From Chloroflexota bacterium (GTDB lineage: Bacteria > Chloroflexota > Limnocylindria > P2-11E), in assembly GCA_005889075.1 (NCBI GenBank), contig VBDQ01000081.1, positions 1-40,354 on the forward strand: a DNA stretch of 40,354 bases, written 5' to 3'. A program made the position numbers and the translations under genes. Below, piece by piece: positions 9,316 to 16,998 of the stretch (its first letter is position 1; each line of letters starts with the position of its first letter). The notes below the pieces were generated by a model. That model had not been told where the DNA came from, searched no databases, and was given only the letters and a program-made list of their open reading frames with translations.

Positions 9316-10311
9316 ATGGATGAGCTCAACGAGACCCAGCGGTACTTCATCGAGGAGCATGTCGAGGACTACCGCGACGGACTGATCGCGCGGCGGGAGC
9401 TCGTGCGGCGCGTCACGCTCATCGCCGGCAGCGCGGCGCTCGCGACGACCGTGCTCGCCGCGTGCGACCTCTCGCCGCGTGCGGCGCCGGCGACCTCGCC
9501 CACGGTGTACACGCCGTCGGCCTCCGCAGGACTCGTAGCGCAGCCATACGCGACTCCGCCGGCGAACCCAACGACCGACGGCATCACGGTGAAGGAGACC
9601 GACCCTCGCATCAGCGTGTCGCGGCCGGACGTGCGCGCCGCGGACGGAGCGTCGCTCATGGCGTACGTCGCCACGCCGGTCGCCGCGAGCGGACGCGTCC
9701 CGGGCGTCGTCGTCATCCACGAGAACCGCGGGCAGACCGAGCACATCCGCGACATCGTCCGTCGCGTCGCGACCGCGGGATTCGTCGGCATCAACATCGA
9801 CCTCTCGGCGCGCGACGGCGGCGCCGCGAAGCTCACCGACCAGGCGGCATACAACGCTGCGCTCGGGAAGCGCTCGACCGCAGACAAGCTGTCCGACCAC
9901 GATGCCACCATTGCCTACCTGTTGCCGCTGACGAGCGGGGCGGTCGGAGCCGTCGGCTTCTGCTTCGGAGGTGGCGAGGTCTGGAACATCCTCTCCGGCG
10001 CTCCACCTGCCGCCCTCAAGGCCGCCGTTCCCTTCTATGGCCCACAGCCATCGAACTACACCGAGCTCGCGAAAGTGAAGACGGCGGTGTTCGCGGTGTA
10101 CGCCGAGCAGGACACCCGCATCAGCGGTACGGCGCCGCAGATGGAGGAGCAGCTCAAGAAGGCCGGCGTCCCGTACCAGATCACGGTGTATCCCGGCGTG
10201 AACCACGCATTTCACAACGACACGAATGCGGCGGGCGACCGCTACAACGCGGCGCAAGCGCAGAAGGCATGGGTCGCGACGATCGAATGGTTCCGGCGGT
10301 ACCTCGCCTAG
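9316..10311 (+). CDS. Exported dienelactone hydrolase-family protein (predicted Tat lipoprotein)
   Basis: GGGAGG lies five bases before the ATG at 9316; the track start at 9271 is not supported. The N-terminus has RRELVRRVTLIAGSAALATTVLAAC: an arginine pair, a hydrophobic stretch and a lipobox-like LAAC, suggesting export and lipid anchoring. A linker rich in Ala, Pro and Thr follows. The alpha/beta hydrolase core shows VVVIHENRG, the cysteine nucleophile in GFCFGGGEVW, the aspartate in YAEQDTRIS and the histidine in GVNHAFHND, the Cys-Asp-His triad of carboxymethylenebutenolidases. The natural substrate cannot be inferred. It stands alone and converges on trigger factor with 13 bp between stops. 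Confidence 0.92.
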   Translation: MDELNETQRYFIEEHVEDYRDGLIARRELVRRVTLIAGSAALATTVLAACDLSPRAAPATSPTVYTPSASAGLVAQPYATPPANPTTDGITVKETDPRISVSRPDVRAADGASLMAYVATPVAASGRVPGVVVIHENRGQTEHIRDIVRRVATAGFVGINIDLSARDGGAAKLTDQAAYNAALGKRSTADKLSDHDATIAYLLPLTSGAVGAVGFCFGGGEVWNILSGAPPAALKAAVPFYGPQPSNYTELAKVKTAVFAVYAEQDTRISGTAPQMEEQLKKAGVPYQITVYPGVNHAFHNDTNAAGDRYNAAQAQKAWVATIEWFRRYLA

Positions 10312-10324
10312 CGCTCGGAGTCGA

Positions 10325-11776
10325 TCACTTCTTTTCGAGCATCGCGCGCAGCGCCTCTCGGCCCTCGAGCGTGGCGTTCGACCGCTCGGGGACGATGATC
10401 TTCGGCTCCTCCGCCTTCGGCTCGGCCGGCGCATGAAAGTCGACGTCCTCGCCTCCGGCCTTGCGGATCGCCTCGCGCTCGGCATCCGGCGAATCGAGTC
10501 CGATGAGCTTGTCGATCGTCTTCCGATTGCGGATGGACCGCGCGAGCGAGGCGAGCACCGCGGGCGAGCGAAGCGCCTGCGGGTCGACCTGCGCGAGCGG
10601 CGAGAGCGCGGCCTGAGAAGCGAGCTCGTTCCCCGAGACCGTGACTCCTTCCTTCCGCGCGATCGCGTCGATCACGAGCAGCGATTTCGCTCGGCGTTGC
10701 GCGATCGGCAGCCACTCGGTGCGGAGATCCTGCTCGGTCTTCCGAGTTTGCAGGAGGAACTTTTCGAAAGTGAGGCCTTGTTCTTTGACGCGTGCCTTGA
10801 GGTCCGCGATGAGATGGTCCAGCTCGTCCTGGACGAGGATGTCGGGAACCTCCACCTCCGCCGTCGCGAGCGCGTGCTCCATCGCCTTGTCGGCGGCCGC
10901 GTCCCGGGCCTCGTGGAACGCGGCGTGGGCGAGCTCGCTTCGCACCGCCTTACGAAGCGCCGCGAGATCGGCGACGCCGACCGTCTTCGCGAACTCATCG
11001 TCGAGCGGCGGCAAGACCTTCTCTGCGACCTGTGACGGTCGGATGCTGAACGTGCCCGTCTTGCCGGTGAGCTCGCCTTCGCTCGCGTCGTCGCGGAAGG
11101 TGAGATCGATCTTCTTCTCCTCGTTCGCCTTGAGACCGAGCAGCGCCTCACCCAGGCCGGTGATGCCGAGCTCCTTCCCCGCCTCGATATGCGCGTTCCG
11201 GGCGAAGGTCAGGGTGCGGCCATTCACCGCGGTGTCGATGTCGACGGTCAGCACGTCGCCAGCGGCCGCTGGACGATCCACCGGGCGGAGCTGGGCATGC
11301 TGCTCGCGCATGCCGGCGATGGTGCGATCGACCTCGTCGTCCTCGGGCGCGACAGGCTCGACGGTCGCTCCGTGAGCGTGGTAATCACCGAGACCCACCT
11401 CGGGGCGGATCACGACGCTCGCCGCGTAGACGAGCGGCTTGCCTTCCTCCGACTGCGTGATCTGCACCTGAGGCCGGTCGATCGGATCGATGTCCTCCGC
11501 GTCGACGATCTCCTTGTACGTCTCCTCGACGAGATCTTCGCCCGCTTCCTCCCAGAGGTGTTCCTTGCCGTACGCCCGCTCGTACATCGCGCGGGGTGCC
11601 TTGCCTGGCCGGAACCCGGGGATCTTCGCGTGCTGCGCGTGGCGCGTGAAGACCGCCTCGGCTCGGCGGGCTAGCCGATCGGCATCGACCGTGACCTCGA
11701 GCGTGACGCGCGAGCCCGCCTCGCGCCGGATGGTGTGATGGACCGACGCGGGGACAGCCTTGGCAGATTCCTGAAT
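10325..11776 (-). CDS. tig: Trigger factor (ribosome-associated chaperone), no standard start codon visible
   Basis: The chaperone binds the ribosome exit tunnel and folds nascent chains. The frame contains the ribosome-docking signature IPGFRPGKAPRAMYERAYG, a PPIase-like domain (GDVLTVDIDTAVNG to FRDDASEGELTGKTG) and a helical C-terminal domain. The first ATG (11587) lies after GFRPGK, so the track start cuts off the docking domain. Reading upstream, homology continues (TIRREAGSRVTLEVTVDADRL) to an in-frame TAG at 11792-11794, yet no ATG, GTG, TTG or CTG occurs there. ATC at 11782, ATT at 11776 or an ATC near 11731 are the only candidates; I give the ATT position. A sequence error is an alternative. 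The C-terminus has a charged tail after the usual end. Confidence 0.93.
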   Translation of the reverse strand: MQESAKAVPASVHHTIRREAGSRVTLEVTVDADRLARRAEAVFTRHAQHAKIPGFRPGKAPRAMYERAYGKEHLWEEAGEDLVEETYKEIVDAEDIDPIDRPQVQITQSEEGKPLVYAASVVIRPEVGLGDYHAHGATVEPVAPEDDEVDRTIAGMREQHAQLRPVDRPAAAGDVLTVDIDTAVNGRTLTFARNAHIEAGKELGITGLGEALLGLKANEEKKIDLTFRDDASEGELTGKTGTFSIRPSQVAEKVLPPLDDEFAKTVGVADLAALRKAVRSELAHAAFHEARDAAADKAMEHALATAEVEVPDILVQDELDHLIADLKARVKEQGLTFEKFLLQTRKTEQDLRTEWLPIAQRRAKSLLVIDAIARKEGVTVSGNELASQAALSPLAQVDPQALRSPAVLASLARSIRNRKTIDKLIGLDSPDAEREAIRKAGGEDVDFHAPAEPKAEEPKIIVPERSNATLEGREALRAMLEKK

Positions 11777-11816
11777 GGAGATGCTTCGAGTCTAATGGGA
11801 TACGCTCGTCGGACCG

Positions 11817-12146
11817 ATGTTCTTCTACGAGATTCACGAGGGCGATGAGGAGCTCGGCACCGCGGTGCTCGTCGCGCACGAGCGAAAGTTCGATCCGCTC
11901 GAGTTCTTCGCGCTGGTGAAGAAGGCGCGGACCCTCTTGATGGACGCGTTCGAGGAGAACTCGCTCTCCGAAGCGATCGCGAACGAGCTTGCGCGTGCGC
12001 ACGGCTTCATCCATGTGACCGACGATCTGCTCGTTGCGTCGGTGAACGTCGACGAGACCGAGGAAGGCACGTTCCTCCTGAGCGAAGACGGAGGCGATCG
12101 AAGCGTCTTTCTCTCACGCGACGACATACCGGACAAAGACAACTAG
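11817..12146 (+). CDS. Small acidic hypothetical protein
   Basis: A 109-residue protein beginning MFFYEIHEGDEELG and ending in an acidic tail. It is rich in Glu and Asp, has no membrane segment or cysteine and shows no motif I recognise. Codon use looks like that of neighbouring genes, and third-position GC is high, supporting real coding. It is divergent from trigger factor, with fewer than 60 bp between, and is followed eight bases later by a dehydrogenase gene on the same strand, so the two are probably co-transcribed. Function unknown. Confidence 0.75.
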   Translation: MFFYEIHEGDEELGTAVLVAHERKFDPLEFFALVKKARTLLMDAFEENSLSEAIANELARAHGFIHVTDDLLVASVNVDETEEGTFLLSEDGGDRSVFLSRDDIPDKDN

Positions 12147-12153
12147 TACGGCG

Positions 12154-13050
12154 GTGGAGCGGGTCGGCTTCGTCGGCCTGGGGATCATGGGCGCGCCGAT
12201 GGCGCGCAACGCGCTCAAGGCAGGTTTCCCCGTGACGGTCACCAACCGCACGGCGGACCGCGCGAAGCCATTCGGGGATGCGGGGGCGACCGTCGTCCCA
12301 ACCCCCCGGGAGGTGGCCGAGCGCTCGGACATCGTCGTGACGATGGTCACGAACACGCCTGACGTGGAGGCGGTGACCTTCGGCAAGGATGGCATCGCGT
12401 CGGGTGCGCACGCAGGGCTCCTCGCGGTGGACATGAGCACGATCAGCCCCGCTGCCTCGCGCGAGTTCGCCCAACGCGCCGCTGCGAATCATCCGCCGTT
12501 CCGAACGCTCGACGCCCCGGTGTCCGGCGGCGAGGTCGGCGCGATCGAGGCGCGCCTGGCGATCATGGTCGGCGGCGATGCCGCCGACGTACAGCGTGCG
12601 ATGCCGCTCTTCGAGGCCTTGGGCAAGACGATCGTGCACATCGGCGATCACGGCGCGGGACAGGCCTGCAAGCTCGCGAACCAGATCGCCGTCGCGATCA
12701 ACAATCTCGGCGTTTCGGAGGCCCTGGTCTTCGCGAAGGCTCAGGGTATCGACCTCGAGCGCACGCGATCGGTCATCGCCGGCGGCGCCGGCTCGTCCTG
12801 GGCGATGCAGAACTACGCGCCGAAGATGCTCGCCGGCGACTTCCGTCCGGGGTTCATGGTCGATCTACAGCAGAAGGACCTGCGACTCGTGCTCGACAAC
12901 GCCTACGCGGATCACCTGTCCCTTCCGGGAACGTCACTTGTCCACTCGCTGTACTCGGCCCTGCAGAAAGACGGCGGCGGCCGCGACGGCAACCACGCCC
13001 TCCTCAAAGTCATTGAGCGCCTCTCGGGGATCGAAGCCCGCCAGCGGTAA
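12154..13050 (+). CDS. Beta-hydroxyacid dehydrogenase (3-hydroxyisobutyrate / tartronate semialdehyde reductase family)
   Basis: NAD(P)-dependent oxidoreductase of 298 residues. The N-terminal Rossmann motif is GFVGLGIMGAPMARNALKAG, followed by the substrate motif DAPVSGGEVGA and the catalytic lysine region GQACKLANQIAVAINNLGVSEAL; the helical C-terminal domain includes the conserved KDLRLVLD. The basic-looking NRTADR after the second strand hints at NADPH preference. Which small hydroxyacid it uses cannot be told; there are no glyoxylate or valine pathway genes nearby. The start is GTG at 12154, a few bases after the preceding stop. Confidence 0.93.
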   Translation: MERVGFVGLGIMGAPMARNALKAGFPVTVTNRTADRAKPFGDAGATVVPTPREVAERSDIVVTMVTNTPDVEAVTFGKDGIASGAHAGLLAVDMSTISPAASREFAQRAAANHPPFRTLDAPVSGGEVGAIEARLAIMVGGDAADVQRAMPLFEALGKTIVHIGDHGAGQACKLANQIAVAINNLGVSEALVFAKAQGIDLERTRSVIAGGAGSSWAMQNYAPKMLAGDFRPGFMVDLQQKDLRLVLDNAYADHLSLPGTSLVHSLYSALQKDGGGRDGNHALLKVIERLSGIEARQR

Positions 13051-13160
13051 AGGCTGCTGACCAATTAACCGGCTGTTGACCTGGCGAGCGGAGAAGCAAT
13101 CACCACCCCCGGTACGCCTCTCCTATTGAGTGCGTCCGCGCGGAGGCCGACTCTTGCGCT

Positions 13161-13592
13161 GTGGGAGGCCGAGTCCTCCTGGTGGAGGACGACCCAGCCA
13201 CCCGCGTCGCGCTCCGAGAGCTGCTCGACGACGCGGGTTACGCCCCGACGGAGGCGGCCGATGGTGAGACCGCGCTCGAGGCGCTTTCGGCAGGCGCCTA
13301 CGACCTGCTCTTGCTGGACCTCGGCCTGCCTGGCATCTCCGGCGGGGCGGTGCGCGAGATCGTGCGGCGGGATCCTCGCACCCGCTTCCTGCCGACCGTG
13401 CTCCTGAGTGAGCCCGCTGTCCGGCCTTCCCGGGAACACGACGATCACCGAAGAGATCGAGGCGCGCCTTGCGCGCGGCGACGCGTTCGCGTTGCTCTAC
13501 GTCGACATCGATCACTTCAAGGAGTTCAACGACCACTACGGTTTCGCGCGCGGCGACCGGATGATCGCGCGTGTCGCCGAGATGCTGACTGA
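13161..13592 (+). pseudogene. Receiver domain fragment, first half only
   Basis: The GTG-started frame encodes VLLVEDDPATRVALRELLDDAGY, the phospho-acceptor LLLLDLGLPGISGG and the strand TRFLPTVLLSEP, then at about 13400 turns into an arginine-rich wrong-frame reading of a GGDEF domain. The conserved lysine strand, the last helix and the linker of the receiver are missing. I infer that this was one receiver-GGDEF protein that lost an internal segment and changed frame. About 110 bp upstream (13051-13160) are noncoding, with no clear promoter or ribosome site. Confidence 0.8.
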
Positions 13593-13950
13593 GATCGCGC
13601 GGTGCGGCGGCGCGGATCGGTTCGTCGGGCACATCGGCGGCGACGACTTCGTGATGCTTGCCGACGCGGATGAGTCTGAGAGGCTCGCATCGGTGATCGC
13701 TCGGCGGTTCGATGAGATCGCCCCGACGCTCTACGACGAGGTGGATCAGCGGCGGGGCTGGATCGAAGCTCGCGACCGCCGGCGGCATCTGCGGCGGATG
13801 TCGTTCGCGACGATTTCGATCGGGATCGTGAACATCGCACCCGGTCGGTTCGACGGCGCCATCGCCGCGGCGCGTGCGGCGGCCGAGGTGAAGGAGCTCG
13901 CCAAGCGACGACCGGGATCGACCTGGGCAGTGGACCGCCGGAAGACCTAG
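13408..13950 (+). pseudogene. GGDEF-like domain, separated from its receiver
   Basis: The frame begins SPLSGLPGNTTITEEIEARLA and contains YVDIDHFKEFNDHYGFARGDRM and the signature-like HIGGDDFVML, then a strand-helix end (SFATISIGIVN). The motif is GGDDF rather than GGDEF or GGEEF. A similar variant occurs in receiver-linked GGDEF proteins; catalytic activity is uncertain. A TGA sits directly before the GTG at 13408, so the domain cannot be read from further upstream in this frame and has no good ribosome site. Most likely it is the detached C-terminal half of the receiver gene at 13161. If translated alone it would be a 180-residue soluble domain. Confidence 0.8.
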
Positions 13951-13967
13951 CGCCTACGCTTATCGGC

Positions 13968-14050
13968 GGGCGTGTGGCGGAACGGTAGACGCGTCAGATT
14001 TAGGGTCTGATGCTCGAAAGAGCGTGAGGGTTCGAGTCCCTCCTCGCCCA
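13968..14050 (+). tRNA. tRNA-Leu (anticodon UAG)
   Basis: The 83-nt sequence folds as a type II tRNA: acceptor GGGCGTG with CTCGCCC, D-arm GCGGAACGGTAGACGC, anticodon stem TCAGA/TCTGA enclosing TTTAGGG (anticodon TAG), a long variable arm (TGCTCGAAAGAGCGT) and T-arm GAGGG-TTCGAGT-CCCTC. The discriminator is A and the CCA end is not encoded. One acceptor pair is a U-U mismatch. It ends four bases before the convergent YtfJ-like stop codon. Confidence 0.95.
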
Positions 14051-14054
14051 CCGT

Positions 14055-14384
14055 CTAGCGCCTCGCCGCGATCGCCTTGACGATCGAGCGAAGGCTCAGG
14101 AGCGCGACGATCGCGACGAGCTGACCCATCAGGATCGTGCGGTTGAGGTCCATCGCCGGCCGCCAGGTCGCCTCGCCGTCCTTGATCACCCACGCACCGG
14201 CGGGTCGCGCGCGGACCCCGAATCCGCCTCCGCCGTTGCCTTCGGTGTCTCCACCCGCGCCGCCGCCACCCATGACGTTGGCGGCCGGGATGATCGTGAG
14301 GCCGTCCTCCTGATATGGCTCGCCGTACACGCGTCGGACGTTGATCGTGTCCTTGGCCTGATTGACAAGCTCGATGGCGTTCAT
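14055..14384 (-). CDS. GerW/YtfJ-family protein with C-terminal membrane helix
   Basis: The 109-residue protein has the family pattern VYGEPYQEDGLTIIPAANVMGGGGAGGD, a glycine-rich linker, then PAGAWVIKDGEATW, and ends in a hydrophobic helix (LMGQLVAIVALLSL) with a basic tail. YtfJ (GerW) was first described in Bacillus spores, but homologues occur in many non-sporulating bacteria, so no sporulation is implied. It is the last gene of the minus-strand run, 32 bp after the metallo-beta-lactamase-fold gene. Confidence 0.85.
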   Translation of the reverse strand: MNAIELVNQAKDTINVRRVYGEPYQEDGLTIIPAANVMGGGGAGGDTEGNGGGGFGVRARPAGAWVIKDGEATWRPAMDLNRTILMGQLVAIVALLSLRSIVKAIAARR

Positions 14385-14416
14385 CGCTCACCTCCCCTGA
14401 TCGAGCGACGATACGC

Positions 14417-15250
14417 CTAGATCTCGAGCTCCAGGCCCTCGCGCGCGACGACGACCTCGATGCCTTTGGCGATCTCGTCCGTCTGCTTCTGCGCTTCCTT
14501 GGCGATCTGATCGAGCGCTTCGTCGCTTCGATCTGGATCGTGGTGGTAGAGGACGAGCCGCTTGACCTTCGCCTTCGTGGCGACGTCGATCGCGCTCGCG
14601 ATCGTCGAGTGCCCCCACGTCGGCTTGAAGTCACTTTCGACGTACTGCGCGTCGTGGATGAGCGTGTCCGCCTCCCGCGCCAGCGGGATCACGGGGTTTG
14701 CCCTTCCAGAAAAAGGGTCCTCGGTGTCGGTCGCGTAGACGAGCGAGCGCCCATCCGCTTCCACGCGGTATGCGAGCGCAGGCGAGGGATGGAAGATGCT
14801 AGCGGCGCGCACGCGGAACTTTCCGATGCGCTCGTCGCTCCCGTCGTCCATCTCGACGACCTCGAGCTGCGCGGGAAGCTCATCGAGGTCGACGGGGAAG
14901 AACGGATCGTCCATGCCCAGGCCAAGCAGCTCGCGCATCGTCCGGGCCTGCTTCGGCCCGCGGATGCGCAGCGAGGTCTTCGGGTCGTACGCCGGGCGGA
15001 AGAACGGAATGCCCTGAATGTGGTCCCAATGCAGGTGCGAGAGGAGCAGGTCGACGGAGAAAGGACGCGGCCCGGTGCCGTTTTTCACCAGCGCGGCGCC
15101 GAGCTCACGCAGGCCCGTCCCCGCGTCGAGGATCAAGAGCGAGCCCGAGCTGTCGCGCACCTCGATGCACGCGGTGTTGCCGCCGTAGCGGACGGTCGAC
15201 GGACCGGGCGTCGGGATCGAGCCGCGCGTGCCCCAGAAACGTACTTTCAC
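14417..15250 (-). CDS. Metallo-beta-lactamase-fold hydrolase (phosphodiesterase-like)
   Basis: The real start is GTG at 15250, giving MKVRFWGTRGSIPTPGPSTVRYGGN, a typical N-terminus of this MBL subfamily; its GTGA overlaps the upstream stop, so translation is coupled. Metal ligands are visible in LLLSHLHWDHIQG, ASIFHPSPALAY, VYATDTED and the late LVLYHHDPDRSD. The GTRGSIP type of MBL protein is related to PhnP and RNase Z-like phosphodiesterases. The context, next to a nucleotide cyclase and an HD-GYP protein, makes hydrolysis of a cyclic nucleotide or its linear product an attractive but unproven role. Confidence 0.9.
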   Translation of the reverse strand: MKVRFWGTRGSIPTPGPSTVRYGGNTACIEVRDSSGSLLILDAGTGLRELGAALVKNGTGPRPFSVDLLLSHLHWDHIQGIPFFRPAYDPKTSLRIRGPKQARTMRELLGLGMDDPFFPVDLDELPAQLEVVEMDDGSDERIGKFRVRAASIFHPSPALAYRVEADGRSLVYATDTEDPFSGRANPVIPLAREADTLIHDAQYVESDFKPTWGHSTIASAIDVATKAKVKRLVLYHHDPDRSDEALDQIAKEAQKQTDEIAKGIEVVVAREGLELEI

Positions 15251-16503
15251 GTTCCGGCGGCCTTCGCCGCGCGATCGCGCTCCGAGAGCTCGGCGTCCTG
15301 GAGGCTTCCCATGCCTTCGTCGCCAGGCTTGGGCCAGGTGTGCTTGAGCGACTCGAGCGTCCACTCGAGGTCTTTCATCGAGCGTCGCACCGCGGCGACG
15401 ACGGCCGGGTCGAGGTGGTCACCGGCCATCGTGTCCATGATCTCGAGTGTCTTCTCGAGCGAGTACGCGGGCTTGTAGTAGCGCGGCGCGGTGAGCGCGT
15501 CGAACACATCGGCTGCCGCCACGATGCGCGCTCCGAGGACGATGCGCTCAGCGGGCAGCCCCCGCGGGTAACCCTTGCCGTCCATGCGCTCGTGGTGCTG
15601 GGCCGCGATCACCGGCACGTCGCGCATGTCGTGCGGGAACTCGAGGTGTGCGAGGAACTCGCCGGTCCGCTCCGCGTGCGCCTTCATGTACTCGAACTCG
15701 ACGTCGTCGAGCTTGCCCGGCTTCTGGAGGAACCGGTCGCGCACCGCGATCTTGCCGTAGTCGTGGAGCAACGCGGCCGCCCGCAGCTTCTCTAGCTCCA
15801 GTCCCGAGAGACCCATCCCGCGACCAATCACCTCGGCGTAGCGCGTCACGCGCTGGCTGTGGCCGGCGGTCTGCTGGTCGCGCGCGTCGATGGTGACCGC
15901 GAGCGTCTCGATGAGCGTCTCCCACAGACGCTTCTGCTCCGCCAGGAGCTGCGCGTTCTCGACCGCGACCGCCGCCGATGCGCCGAGCGAGGAGAGCGTC
16001 TCCTCGTCGTCGGGGTTGAAGCTCTCGCGCCCTTTCTTGTTGACGGCTTGGAAGACCCCGATGACGCGGCCGTTCTGCCCGGTCATCGGGAAGGTCAGCA
16101 GGCTCCGCGTGCGATACCCGCTGCGCTTGTCCGGCTCGGGGTTGAAGCGCGGATCCGCGTACGCATCCGGGATGTTGACAGTCTCGCCCGTCGCGGCGAC
16201 CGTGCCCGCGATCCCCACACCGACCGGCTGACGGATCTCGCCGACGCCTGTGCCGAGCGCGACGCGGGACCAGATCTCGTTCTTCTCGCGATCGACGATG
16301 AAGATCGTCGCGCGGTCCGCATCGAGCAGCTGCGTCGTAGCCTGGGCCATGTCCCGCAGGAGCGCGTCGAGGTCGGTGATCGACATGAGCCGGCGCGTGA
16401 CGTCAAGGATGAGATCCAGCTTCGATCCGGTGGTGACCTTCTTGTCGCTCTTCCGACGGGGCGCCCCGCGACGTTCGCCCGCGGCGCGGCGTTCCGCCGG
16501 CAT
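15247..16503 (-). CDS. GAF domain plus HD-GYP phosphodiesterase
   Basis: A soluble protein of 418 residues. A basic N-terminus precedes a GAF domain (about 30-190) with ADRATIFIVDREKNEIWSRVA and GETVNIPDAYADPRFN, then an HD-GYP domain (about 205-370) with HSQRVTRYAEVIG, LLHDYGKIAV and HHERMDGKGYPRGL. The HD motif reads HDYGK where HDIGK is usual; metal-binding residues are kept. The family hydrolyses c-di-GMP, or in some members cGAMP. The GAF domain closely resembles the single-GAF protein encoded just upstream, suggesting duplication. The ATG overlaps the previous TGA (TGATG), so the genes are coupled. Confidence 0.93.
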   Translation of the reverse strand: MPAERRAAGERRGAPRRKSDKKVTTGSKLDLILDVTRRLMSITDLDALLRDMAQATTQLLDADRATIFIVDREKNEIWSRVALGTGVGEIRQPVGVGIAGTVAATGETVNIPDAYADPRFNPEPDKRSGYRTRSLLTFPMTGQNGRVIGVFQAVNKKGRESFNPDDEETLSSLGASAAVAVENAQLLAEQKRLWETLIETLAVTIDARDQQTAGHSQRVTRYAEVIGRGMGLSGLELEKLRAAALLHDYGKIAVRDRFLQKPGKLDDVEFEYMKAHAERTGEFLAHLEFPHDMRDVPVIAAQHHERMDGKGYPRGLPAERIVLGARIVAAADVFDALTAPRYYKPAYSLEKTLEIMDTMAGDHLDPAVVAAVRRSMKDLEWTLESLKHTWPKPGDEGMGSLQDAELSERDRAAKAAGT

Positions 16504-16994
16504 CAGCCCTCGAGCGGGATGTGCTCAAGGACCGGTCCGACGGTGTCGCCGATCTGCTCGAGCAGCATCTGATCTCTCCTCTCGAAGGCGCCGTTCCGTT
16601 TGTTCAGCGCCTGGATCACGCCGACCACAGTGCGGTTGTCGCTGCCCCAGACGGGGACCACGAGCATGTTCAGCGTCCGGAAACCGGTGCGGAGGTCGAC
16701 GTTGCGGTCGAACCGCGCGTCCGCGTAGGCATCGGGCACGTTCACGGTCTCGCCAGTGAGCGCGGCGTGTCCGGCAAGGCCCTGCCCGAGCGGCAGCCGG
16801 ATCTCCGTCGCGGTGCGCTGCGCAACGCGCGCCCAGAGCTCCTTCTTCTTGTAGTTCACGATGTAGACCGTGCAGCGCTCGGCATCGACCGCCTGCGAGC
16901 AGAGGTCGACGAGCCCCCGCAGGTACGCCTCACGGTCCCTTTGCACGGCGAGGTGCCCCAGCTTCACCAGCACGAGCGCCACCTTGTCGTCCAC
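16503..16994 (-). CDS. Stand-alone GAF domain protein
   Basis: The 163-residue protein starts at GTG 16994, four bases after the cyclase stop. The track start at 17363 lies inside the cyclase and is not supported. It has LGHLAVQRDREAYLRGLVDL, the GAF core AERCTVYIVNYKKKELWARVA, then GETVNVPDAYADARFDRNVD and VVGVIQALNKRNGAF. These lines are almost the same as in the GAF domain of the next gene. No output domain is present, so it may sense a ligand or oxidant and act by binding the neighbouring cyclase or HD-GYP protein. Confidence 0.87.
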   Translation of the reverse strand: MDDKVALVLVKLGHLAVQRDREAYLRGLVDLCSQAVDAERCTVYIVNYKKKELWARVAQRTATEIRLPLGQGLAGHAALTGETVNVPDAYADARFDRNVDLRTGFRTLNMLVVPVWGSDNRTVVGVIQALNKRNGAFERRDQMLLEQIGDTVGPVLEHIPLEG

Positions 16995-16998
16995 CGGT

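Noticed and set aside
8022-9350. 442-aa minus ORF over the CpaE-like gene
   Set aside because: Antisense shadow; plus strand has complete receiver and ATPase motifs.
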